The position numbers and the translations under genes are program-made. The notes beneath the pieces were generated by a model. That model was not told where the DNA came from. It saw nothing but the letters and a program-made list of their open reading frames with translations, and did no database searches. A DNA stretch of 64,000 bases from Diospyros lotus (taxonomy: Eukaryota > Streptophyta > Magnoliopsida > Ericales > Ebenaceae), in NCBI RefSeq assembly GCF_014633365.1, contig NC_068338.1, forward strand, positions 10,984,616-11,048,615. Reading direction: 5' to 3'. Shown in pieces: positions 8,370-18,267 of this stretch. Within the stretch, counting starts at the first letter, position 1. Each line of letters opens with the position of its first letter.

Positions 8370-10042
8370 ATTAGCTTGGATTTCAAAGTTAAATCCATTC
8401 TATTTTTGGATTTCAAAAGCCATTCAAATATATCTTTGAGTCTTTGGAGTCCATGGCTTAGATTGTGACAAGTGGCATAATGTTATTGGTTGAAGAAATC
8501 TATAAAAATGCAGCATGGGTTGTTCTCAAATCATTCCAAACAAGTTTGAGAGTTGCGGCACTCTAAGAGGAGGAGCTTGCTCTACAGAGAGAGGAGGAAG
8601 TTCGGCAAGAAGGCGGGAAGAAATCAAAGGAGAATCCGGGGAGAATGAGCCTCGCCAGAGTTACGAGTCTTTGTTGGATTTTTCCAAAATCAGTAAGAAA
8701 AAAAATGAGGTAAGTCCAATTTTTCTTGATAATCTTCTAGAGGGGGGAAGAAAGGGTCGCGTAGGTTCAAACGGGGGTCGAATCGGAGTTAAAATGAAAA
8801 AGTTATGGCAGAAATACCAAACCGAGGGGAAGTAGTCCGAAACTGTTGTGCAGCGCGTGAGATACACGCGCCGAAAAATAGCTGCGCGTGAGGGGCCCAT
8901 TTTTCTTCAAAGTTTTCAGTTTTGCCCCTAATTTAATTCCCCTCAACCCTATGTAAAAATATTTGGGTTTAGGTTTACCGAAACGTGTATTTTATGCAAA
9001 AACCTAGGCCGTTTGTAGTGAAACCGTACAGTCTAAGAGATAAACCAACAAGGTGAGACTCCTATACTCCAAATCCTATTTTTTATTCTCTTATGAGAGA
9101 CTTCTATTGCTTGGGACATGTTTTGTGAAGGTCCTATACGTGAACTCTTGTTATTCTCTTACGTGAAATCATGTTGCATATATGAAATGTACTTTTCTGA
9201 AAATTATATGCTATTGGCTTTTTAATTGTTACATTTATAAAATTTGTGTGGCCATATTGTTGTACCTATTTGTTGTTGGCCGAGGGAAAAAGTCGGATAT
9301 CCCCCGAGAGGCGCTATGCGTGCGCCATCGAGAAAGCTCTCATGGGGAAGACTATGAGCCTAAGGGACAACGGATGTGGTGCTTGCATGAGTGCTATGAG
9401 GTCGGGCCGAAGTGACATGGTTAGGGACCTCCCGAGAGGCGCTTTGCGTGCGCCATTGAGAAAGCTCTCGTTGGAGGAGGCTAACGTGTTCACGAGGCAC
9501 TTCGGAGTAGTTCTTGTTGTCTTCTCATACATTTTATACCTTATCATGCATCGATATAAACTGTTTTTAGAGTTTCTCTCTAGAAGATTCATCTTCTAAT
9601 TGGACTATGTCCCTGGAATATTCAAACGTTCTAGGTTCGACGAGCGACTCTAAGGGAAATGAGGTAGCTAAAGAATTAGCTTAAATTACTGTCTATAGCA
9701 TGATTAGCATATTTTTATGCGAACCTATGTAATTTTGGATATGTTTAAGATGTTCAGTTATCACTTGATGATGTCCATGTAATATATTTTGTAGACGTCT
9801 TGAACAATTTTATGATAAATAAAGTATTATGGTTGAGAACCATATCAGGTTCAATCTAGCTTCCGCATTCCAGATTTTAACGCCTGTCTTAGCTATTGAA
9901 TTATTGGGTTTGTTAAGCTGAGAAGGTGAAAATTAGGGTTTTTGGGATATTGTATGATGTATGACAGCTATTGTGATATGAAAAATTTTTATATTCCCGA
10001 AATCCTAAGTTATAACACGCTCGAGAAATTTGGGGTGTTACA
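8370..10042 (+). mobile_element. Gypsy A 5' LTR, second part
   Basis: Continues the 5' LTR after the composite: ATTAGCTTGG at 8370 matches 15327 in the 3' LTR, and it ends GGGGTGTTACA at 10042. It contains a putative TATA box (CTATAAAAATG near 8500), a GC-rich leader-like stretch around 8850-8900 and two related segments 129 bp apart (from 9303 and 9432). Short open frames here, for example 9182-9415, have no recognisable domain and are repeated in the 3' LTR, so they are LTR sequence rather than genes. Confidence 0.93.
8500..8510 (+). promoter_or_regulatory. Putative TATA box of gypsy A 5' LTR
   Basis: CTATAAAAATG; the homologous site in the 3' LTR is ATATAAAAAG near 15457-15466. The position, upstream of the GC-rich leader region of the LTR, fits the U3/R border. 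A transcription start is inferred, not shown. Confidence 0.55.
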
Positions 10043-10044
10043 GT

Positions 10045-10056
10045 TGGAATCAGAGC
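10045..10056 (+). promoter_or_regulatory. Gypsy A primer binding site, tRNA-Met type with one mismatch
   Basis: TGGAATCAGAGC follows the LTR end TGTTACA by two bases; it differs at one base from the standard TGGTATCAGAGC. It is the minus-strand priming site. Confidence 0.85.
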
Positions 10057-10214
10057 GAACCTAAGGAAAAGTTCGCATGATGAGTAAAGCCACCGTAAGT
10101 TTTGGGAATTAGGTTAGGATTTTTGAAATATTTCGTGGCATATTCTTGTTGCTTATTCAATTTGAATTGAACCATGCCGTGATGATTTAATAGATTGCCC
10201 TTTCTTTTTGCTAG

Positions 10215-11330
10215 ATGGTGAATACAAGAAGGAACAGGCGCGCGATAGGCAATGGTGAAGAAATCAACACTAACCCGCGCCCAGGAGGTGGTGTGGGAGG
10301 TCAAAGAGATGCACGAGATGACCTCGGTGAAGGCTAGATTGATAGGATTGGGAGAATCCTAAAAGGCATGGCTAGGCTAATTTTGGAGTTGCAGCCCGAG
10401 CAAAGAAGAGTAGATGCCTTGGAGAGATATCTACGGCAAAACCCGCCAGTGTTTTGAGGAAAACCGATAGATGACCCCGCGATCAGTGAATATTGGTTGG
10501 ACCAGACCGAGAAAATCCTACAAAGATTGAGAATCTTGAATGAGGACAAGGTCGAGTGTGAGATCTATATGCTAGAAGAGGAAGCGGCTCAATGGTGGAG
10601 GTCTATGCAGCGAGCGATACCTAACCGGATAGGATCTCAGGGGTCAGCAACATATGTAGAATTGGGGGAGGCACCCCAGATGTCATGGGAACGGTTTAAG
10701 GAACTGTTCAACGGGAAATTCTTTTCCAATTGTTGGAAGTTGGCTAGAGCCCGAGAGTTTATGAAGTTACGCCGAGGACCAAATATGTCTATGGCCTAAT
10801 ATGAGGCTGAATTTTTGCGGTTAATCAAGTATATGCCACTGTACGGGATAGATGATGTGGAAAAGGGACGAAAATTCTTACAAGGCTTGCGAATCAAATT
10901 TCAATAGCTAATGAGCCTAGTCCATGTGGAGTCTTATGCAAACATAGTTTTCAAGGCTATGACCGCTGAGGAGAATATGCGCGGGTGGTAGAACTAAAGG
11001 CTACGACTGTTCAAGCTGGAGGACAATTAGAGAAATCCCACTCGACTATGGGACCTAAGGATGGGAAGATCGTGAAAAAGGGAAAGGCGTGCTTTAAATG
11101 CAAGAAGAGGCACCCGGGTAAGAGGTGCGATGGCCAAAGCATTATCTGTTACACCTATGGACAACCCGGGCATACTTCCAGAAAATTGCTTGAAGGGAAT
11201 GGTCCAAGAAGGTAAAGCTATAGCAACAACACCAGTGAGCATGATTTGCTACAATTGCAACCAGCACGGGCACATCTCGAGGAATTGCCCGAAGAAGAAA
11301 GAGCAGCCACTAAGGATTGAAGAGGGAAAA
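10215..11330 (+). pseudogene. gag: Gypsy A gag, broken
   Basis: Begins MVNTRRNRR at 10215. Recognisable capsid-type sequence includes YWLDQTEKILQ, AAQWWRSMQ and SWERFKELFNGKFF, all typical of plant gypsy Gag. In-frame stops at 10335-10337, 10455-10457, 10797-10799 and 10905-10907, followed by frame changes, destroy the product. Downstream are remains of zinc knuckles: CFKCKKRHPGKRC (about 11090-11130) and a well-kept CYNCNQHGHISRNC (about 11248-11292, pattern CX2CX4HX4C), which would bind element RNA in the particle. The start was chosen because it gives the conserved basic N-terminus soon after the primer site. Confidence 0.9.
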
Positions 11331-11753
11331 GGGACTAGACAAGGGCGAGTCTATAACTTGACCAAGGAGGACGTAGAGGCGAATCCTGCAACTATCCAAG
11401 GTACTCTTTTCATTTTGGATACACCTGTGCACGCATTGATAGATTCAGGGTCTACTCATTCTTTTATATCGCATGCTTTGGTTGGGAGTTTGAGAGTGGA
11501 AACCGAGTCTATGGGGTGTCTTATGGTGATTTTGACATCTATGGGAAAAAGTATGAAGTCCTCAGAAATGGTGAGGGGATGCGAAATGAGCCTGAGTAAT
11601 GTTCGGTTCCAGGCTGATCTGATTCTGTTAGAAGTATATGACTTCGAGGTAATCTTAGGGATGGACTTCTTGTCCAAGTATGATACTAGTATAGACTGTT
11701 GTAGGAAGATAATGACCATAAGAAAACCCGAGGGAGGGTGGGTCAAATTTTAG
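11331..11753 (+). pseudogene. Gypsy A aspartic protease remnant
   Basis: In the frame open from 11130 to 11753, the catalytic motif ALIDSGSTHSF (about 11429-11461) is followed by the conserved block VILGMDFLSKYDTSIDC. The retropepsin Asp is kept and the motif is DSG rather than the DTG of gypsy B; DSG is also found in active plant elements. The frame stops at 11751-11753 and RT resumes 130 bp later, so the polyprotein is interrupted. Confidence 0.88.
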
Positions 11754-11882
11754 GGACAAGGAGACCTTGAGGTCGTAAAGATGATTTCAACAATGAAGGC
11801 TGCAAAGCTATTGAGCTGAGGAGCTAGTGGATTCATAGCTTATACTCAGTTAGAAGAAAGAGAGGTATCGAAACTCAATGAG

Positions 11883-12842
11883 GTGCGAGTGGTACGAGAA
11901 TACGATGACGTGTTTCCAAAAGAATTACCGGGACTACCTCCATCTAGGAAAATCGAGTTCTCAATTGAGTTAGTTCCAGGAACCCAGCCGATATCAATTC
12001 CGCCATACCGAATGGCTCCGGCAGAGATGAAAGAATTGAAGAGTCAGCTACATGAGTTGACCGATAAGGGGTTCATTAGGCCAAGCACGTCACCGTGGGG
12101 CGCACCAGTATTATTTGTATGAAGAAAGACGGGAGTCTAAGGATGTGCATTGACTACCATCTGCTAAATAAGACCACGGTAAAGAACAAGTATCCACTCC
12201 CAAGGATAGATGAGTTATTTGATCAACTACAAGGTGTGAAGGTGTTCTCAAAGATTGATTTGAGATCCGGATATTATTAGTTGAGAATTAAACCAGATGA
12301 TGTTATGAAGACGACATTTCGGTCGAGGTATAGCCATTTTGAGTATTTTGTAATGCCATTCGGATTAACTAACGCTCCAGTAGTGTTTATGGATCTTATG
12401 AATAGAGTGTTTAAGCCCTACCTGGATCGGTTTGTGATCGTCTTCATTGATGATATATTGGTGTATTTTTCAAATGAGAGTGACCATGAGGAGCACTTGA
12501 GAATAGTGCTAGGAACTCTCAAGAAACATCAATTGTATGCCAAGTTCTCGAAGTGCGAGTTCTGGCTATCTCAAGTTGCGTTTCTTGGGCATGTGATCTC
12601 AGCCGAAGGAATCTTAGTGGATCCAGCCAAGATTGAGGCTGTTCGAGGATGGAAGCAGTCGACGTGCGTGACTGAAGTGTGAAGCTTTTTGGGATTGGTA
12701 GGCTACTATCGAAGATTCATGGAAGGGTTTTCGAAGATAGCTGCACCTATGACGAAACTCATACGGAAGGAGGTCAAGTTCGAATAGACTACTAAGTGCG
12801 AGGAAAGCTTTCAAGAGCTCAAGAACAGACTGACCTCGGCAC
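11883..12842 (+). pseudogene. Gypsy A reverse transcriptase, broken
   Basis: RT motifs in order: [41 protein letters not shown], a frameshift near 12115, [36 protein letters not shown], a stop at 12278-12280, [20 protein letters not shown] and the catalytic FIDDILVYF (12443-12469). Further stops at 12680-12682 and around 12785 cut the region before RNase H. The catalytic aspartates remain readable but no full-length product is possible. Confidence 0.92.
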
Positions 12843-12844
12843 TT

Positions 12845-13215
12845 ATGCTGGCAATGCCTAATGGGCCTGGTGGATATGTTGTATACACTGATGCCTCGAA
12901 GGTTGGTTTGGGATGTGTATTAATGCAGCATGGTCGGGTGATCGCATATGGATCACACCAGTTGAAGAGACACGAAGTGAACTGCCCAACGCATGACTTG
13001 GAGTTGGCAGTGGTGGTATATGTTCTGAAGCTATGGAGGCACTACCTATATGGAGAGACGTTCGACGTGTTCACAGACCACAAAAGTCTAAGGTATGTGT
13101 TCTCGCAAAAAGAGTTGAAAATGAGGCAGCGACGATGGATGGAGTTCTTGAAGGACTATGACTGCACCATCTTGTATCACCTGGGGCATGCCATGTGGTA
13201 GCTGATGCTTTGAGT
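12845..13215 (+). pseudogene. Gypsy A RNase H remnant
   Basis: [35 protein letters not shown] and [16 protein letters not shown] give the catalytic residues in order. The frame is lost at about 13190, where the conserved GHAN(V)VADALSR block is split by a single-base deletion; VADALSR can be read in the next frame to about 13217. This domain removes the RNA strand from RNA:DNA hybrids during reverse transcription. Confidence 0.9.
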
Positions 13216-13443
13216 AGGACTGTGCCTACTGTTATGGTCGGGTTGATGGCCCAGGAGTGGCTGTTGATTGGGGCTTTTAGCCTGATGACAGTGAGTGTAG
13301 TACCGAAGGGATCTTCTGTCCTAGTAGCTGGCCTGGCGGTTCAACTGGATCTGGAGACCGAAATATAGGAGGCTAATGGGAGTGACCGGCATATATGTCT
13401 ATGGGTAGATGAGTAAGTCCATCCCAAGAGTTCAGATTTTGAG

Positions 13444-14790
13444 ATGCGAAATGGCATTCTCAGGTTTCGGGGTAGAGTGTACGTGCCAAACCTTCGGGAG
13501 TTGAGACAGAAAATTCTGGATGAAGCCCACAGAGCTAAGTATACCGTGCATCCAAGAGCTACGAAGATGTATCGAGATCTTCGGGAAATCTATTGGTGGC
13601 CTGGGATGAAGGCCAACATGGCTAGGAGGGTGGCACAATGTGATATATGCCAAAGGGTAAAGATTGAGCACCAGAAGCCCGCAGGGTTGATGAGACCTTT
13701 GGAAGTTCCCGAGTGGAAATGGGAACATATCACGATGGATTTCATGATAGGATTTTCGAAGAGCGGAAGGGGCTATGATGCCATTTGGGTGGTGGTAGAC
13801 AGGTTGATAAAGTCAGCGCATTTCCTGCCTACGAGGATGGATCAACCGGTACGAAAATTTACAGAGCAATATGTGAAGGAAATCGTACGACTCCATGGTG
13901 CGTCGGTAAGTATAGTTTCAGATCGGGACCTGAGGTTCACCTCGAGATTTTGGGAGAGTTTGCAGGAATGCATGGGGACCCAACTGAAATTGAGTATGGC
14001 TTATCACACCCAGACTAATAGGCAATCAGAGAGGACTATTCAAACACTTGAAGATATGTTAAGATCCTGTACCCTTGATTTTGGAGGAAATTGGGAGGAG
14101 CATCTGCCATTGGTAGAATTCGCGTACAACAATAGTTACCACGGCAGCATCGGGATGGCTCCTTATGAGGCTTTGTATGGAAGAAAGTGTTGGTCGCCTA
14201 TCTATTTGACTAAAGTAGGGGAACGACAGATGTTGGGGCTCGAGCTTGTGCAACAGACTACTGATAAGATTCAAATAATCCAAGAGAGGATTCGAGCTGC
14301 GCAAAGTCGACAAAAATCTTACGCAGATCAAAGAAGAAGGGATCTAGAGTTCGAGGTAGGGGATCTAGTGTATCTCAAGGTGTCACCCCAGCATTTGGTG
14401 ACGCGTGGAAGCGGTAAAGGAAAGCTGAAGCCAAGGTATATAGGACCATATCCGATTGTGGAAAGAGTTGGACCTTTGGCTTATCGATTGAAGCTTCTAC
14501 CTAGCTTATTCGGGATTCATAATGTGTTCTATGTCTCCGAACTTCGAAGGCATGTGCCAGATCCAACCCTCAAAGTTTGGGTGGAGACAATTGAGTTAAG
14601 AAATGACTTGACCTACCCGGAGTCACTTGGAGCAATTTTAGATCGCCGAACTCAAGTCTTGCGAAATAAAGAGATCCCATTAGTTAACGTTTAGTGGGGA
14701 AAGCACTCGGATGACGAGGCAACGTGGGAACTTGAGGAAACAATTAGGAAGAAATATCCTCATCTGTTCGAGGAAATGGAAATAGAGTAG
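13444..14790 (+). pseudogene. Gypsy A integrase and chromodomain-like tail
   Basis: Open from 13444 to 14694. The HHCC zinc finger has YTVHPRATKMYRDL and CDICQRVKIEH. Catalytic codons are Asp 13738-13740, Asp 13921-13923 and Glu 14029-14031, again with 35 residues between the last two. The tail includes IPLVNV, then a TAG at 14692-14694 and, in the same frame, [13 protein letters not shown] and KKYPHLFEEMEIE ending at 14788-14790. That tail resembles Tekay/Del chromodomain-like ends. Only the late nonsense codon breaks this region, but separation from RT by stops makes it non-functional. Confidence 0.9.
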
Positions 14791-14874
14791 GGAATTTTTA
14801 TATTTTCTTCCAGAAATTGTATTCCAGAATGCAATAATTATTTCGAGTATGTTTCAAATTTCGTGGATGAAATT

Positions 14875-14892
14875 CTTTTAAGGGGAGGAGAA
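14875..14892 (+). promoter_or_regulatory. Gypsy A polypurine tract
   Basis: CTTTTAAGGGGAGGAGAA immediately before the 3' LTR start TATAATACCC. One A interrupts the G-run that is unbroken in Cassandra and gypsy B. Confidence 0.88.
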
Positions 14893-17020
14893 TATAATAC
14901 CCATATTAAGTGAGTTTAAAATACCAAAAAATATGTTTGAAATGAAAACAAGTGACCAAATCAGCCACAGGGAGTGCCCTAGAGCTTAGATACCTGAGGA
15001 TAAAGGTATATTTTTTATGAGCGTCTCGAGGCGAGATTTATGACGCCGAAAGAAATTAAATCAGAGACGATTTTTTGGTTAAGCTAATTTGTAGCCTAAA
15101 ATAGTCGAATGATGGTAAGGGGCTTCGGGAAATCGTACATATCGAGTAATTTTGAGTTATTAATTTTCAGATTTTAAGTATCTCGATAAATTTGATGTTT
15201 GAGGGTGTAATTGTAATTAGAGAATTATTAAACGAAATAAGGATAAAATTAAGAGCTTATGTGGTAAAATATTAAAGTTGAGGACTTGAAATAAGGGCCA
15301 AAATGTCATTTGGAAGAAGTTAGGGAATTAGCTTGGATTTCAAAAGTTAAATCCATTCTAGTTTTGGATTTCAAAAGCCATTCAAATATATAATCGAGTC
15401 TTTGGAGTCCATGGCTTAGACTGTGACAAGTGGCATAAAGTGATTGGTTGAAGAAATATATAAAAAGACACCATGGGTTGTTCTCAAATCATTCCAAACA
15501 AGTTTGAGAGTTGAGGCACTCTAAGAGGAGGAGCTTTCTCTATAGAGAGAGGAGGAAGTTCGGAAAGAAGGTGGGAAGAAATTGAAGGAGAATCCGGGGA
15601 GAACGAGCCTCGCCGGAGTTACGAGTCTTTGTCGGATTTTGCGAAAATCAATCAGAAACAAAAATGAGGTAAGTCCAATTTTTCTTGATAATCCTGTAAA
15701 GGGGGGAAGAAAGGGTCATGTAAGTTCAAATGGGGGTCGAATCGGAGTTAAAATGAGGAAATTATGGCCAAAATACCAAACCGAGGCGAAGTAGTCCGAA
15801 ACTGCTGTGCAGCGCGTGAGATACACGCGCAGGAAAATAGCTGCGTGTGAGGGCGCGTGAGCGTGTGTGAGGCGCCTATTTTTCTTGAAATTTTTCAGTT
15901 TTGACCCTAATTTAATTACCCTCAACCCTATGTAAAAATATTTGGGTTTAGGTTTACCGAAACGTGTATTTTATGCAGAAACCTAGGCCGTTTGCAGTGA
16001 AACCATATCGTCTAAGAGATAAACCAACAAGGTGAGACTGCTATACTCCAAATCCTATTTTTTATTCTCTTATGAGAGACTTCTATTGCATGGGACGTGT
16101 TTTGTGAAGTTCCTATACGTGAACTCTTGTTATTCTTGTATGTGAAATCATGTTTCATATATGAAATGTACTTTTCTAAAAATTATATGCTATTGGCTTT
16201 TTAATTGTTACATTTATAAAATTCGTGTGGCCATATTGTTGTACCTATTTGTTGTTGGCCGAGGGCAAAAGTCGGATATCCCCCGAGAGGCGTTATGCAT
16301 GCGCCATCGAGAAGCTCTCGTGGGGAAGACCGTGAGCCTAAGGGACATCGGATGTGGTGCTTGCATGAGTGCTATGAGGTCGGGCCAAAGTGACATGGTT
16401 AGGGACCTCCCGAGAGGCGCTATGCATGCACCATTGAGAAAGCTCTCGTTGGAGGAGGCTAACGTGTTCACGAGGCACTTCGAAGTAGTTCTTGTTGTCT
16501 TCTCATACATTTTATACCATATCATGCATCGATATAAACTATTTTTGGAGTTTCTCTCTAGAAGATTCATCTTCTAATTGGACTATGCCCCTGGAATATT
16601 CAAACATTCCAGGTTTGACGAGTGGCTCTAAGGGAAATGAGGTAGCTGAAGAATTAGCATAAATTACTGTCTATAGCATAATTAGCATATTTTTGTGCAA
16701 ACCTATGTAATTTTGGATATGTTTAAGATGTTCAGTTATCACTTGATGATGTCCATGTAATATATTTTGTAGACAGCTTGAACAATTTTATGATAAATAA
16801 AGTATTATGGTTGAGAACCATATCAGGTTCAATCTAGCTTCCGCATTCCAAATTTTAACGCCTGTCTTAACGATTCGATTATTGGGTTTGTTAAGATGAG
16901 AAGGTGAAAATTAGGGTTTTTGGGATATTGTATGATGTATGACAGCTATTGCGATATGAAAATTTTTTATATTCCTGAAATCCTAAGTTATAACACGTTC
17001 GTGAAATTTGGAGTGTTACA
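14893..17020 (+). mobile_element. Gypsy A 3' LTR, complete
   Basis: 2128 bp from TATAATACCC to GGAGTGTTACA, followed by GATTG at 17021-17025. It is the uninterrupted counterpart of 801-1263 plus 8370-10042. It holds the empty ATTAG site at about 15327-15331, the TATA-like box near 15457-15466, the GC-rich leader near 15800-15870 and the duplicated segment around 16280 and 16410. The LTR begins TA instead of the usual TG. Confidence 0.95.
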
Positions 17021-18267
17021 GATTGAATCAAAGTTGTCTCTTTTTTATTTAAAGTGTTCAACTATGGACACATGGCTAAAACTCAACTTTTCAAAACTTT
17101 TGAAAATCAGAATTTGAAATTTCTTAAGTGTATTTAATGTATCAACATGTCGTCTTTCCCCTAAATTTGGAACCGTCATCATCAAATTAGTACACTTGAA
17201 TATATCGTTGATTGAATCAAAGTTGTATATTTTTTATTCAAAGTGTTCTACTATGGACCCATGGCAAAAACTCAACTTTTCAAAACCTCTAAAAATCAGA
17301 ATTTGAACTTTCTTAAATGTATTTAATGTATCAAAATGTCACCTTTCTCCTAAACTTGGAATCGTCATCATCAAATTATTATACTTGAAGATATCGTTGA
17401 TTGAATCAAAGTTGTCTCTTTTTTATTTAAGGTGTTCAACTATGGACCCATTGCTAAAACTCAACTTTTCAAAACACCCGAAAATTAGAATTTGAACTTT
17501 CATGAGTATATTTAGAGTATCAAAATGTCTTCTTTCACAAAAATTTGAAATGATCATCATATAACTAGTACACTTGAAGATATCGTTGAATGAATCAAAG
17601 TTGTCTCTTTCTTGTTTAAAATGTTCTACTATGGACCCGTGGCAAAAACTCAACTTTTGAAAACTTTGGAAAATCAGAATTTGAACTTTCTTGAGTGTAT
17701 TTAATGTATCAAAATGTCGTCTTCCCCTAAATTTGGAACCGTCATCATCAAAATAGTACACTTGAAGATATCATTGATTGAATCAAAGTTGTCTCTTTTT
17801 TATTCAATGTTTTCTACTATGGACCATGGAAAAAAGACAACCTTTCAAAACTTCCAACAATCAGAATTTGAACTTTCTTGAATGTATTCAATGTATCAAA
17901 ATGTCGCCTTTTTCCTAAACGTAGAATTGTCATCATCAAATTATTACACTTGAAGATATGGTTGATTGAATCAAAGTTGTCTCTTTTTTATTTAAATTGT
18001 TCAACTGTGGACCCATGGCTAAAACTCAACTTTTCGAAACATCCGAAAATCAGAATTTGAACTTTCATGAGTGTATTTAATGTATTAAAATGATATCTTT
18101 CCCCTAAATTTGGAATCGTCATCATCGAATTAGTACAGTTGAAGATATCATTGATTGAATCAAAGTTGTCTCTTTTTTGTTTAAAGTGTTATACTATGGA
18201 CCCATGGCTAAAAGTCAACTTTTCAAAATTTTCGAAAATCAGAATTTAAACTTTCTTGAGTGTGTTT
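17021..18267. repeat. 189-bp satellite array, second block
   Basis: About 6.6 monomers continuing exactly where the array was broken at 800. Interrupted at 18267 by the element at 18268. Confidence 0.95.

Larger units (their letters stand above)
801..17020 (+). mobile_element. Ty3/gypsy chromovirus gypsy A, full length but decayed, carrying a nested composite
   Basis: A complete LTR retrotransposon inserted in the satellite. The 5' LTR is 801-1263 plus 8370-10042 (split by the composite at 1264-8369; about 2136 bp rejoined), the internal region is 10043-14892 and the 3' LTR is 14893-17020 (2128 bp). Order is gag, protease, RT, RNase H, integrase and a chromodomain-like tail, which is the Ty3/gypsy order; the tail and RT are closest to the Tekay/Del type, as judged by recall. 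In-frame stops and frameshifts occur throughout gag and pol, so it is not autonomous. The two LTRs differ at roughly 5-7 percent of sites in one 150-bp stretch compared by eye, plus a short indel near the start, so it is not recent. Confidence 0.95.

Noticed and set aside
9182..9599. Open frames in the gypsy A 5' LTR, repeated at 16161-16577
   Set aside because: They lie in LTR sequence, differ by frame-altering changes between the two LTRs and show no domain.
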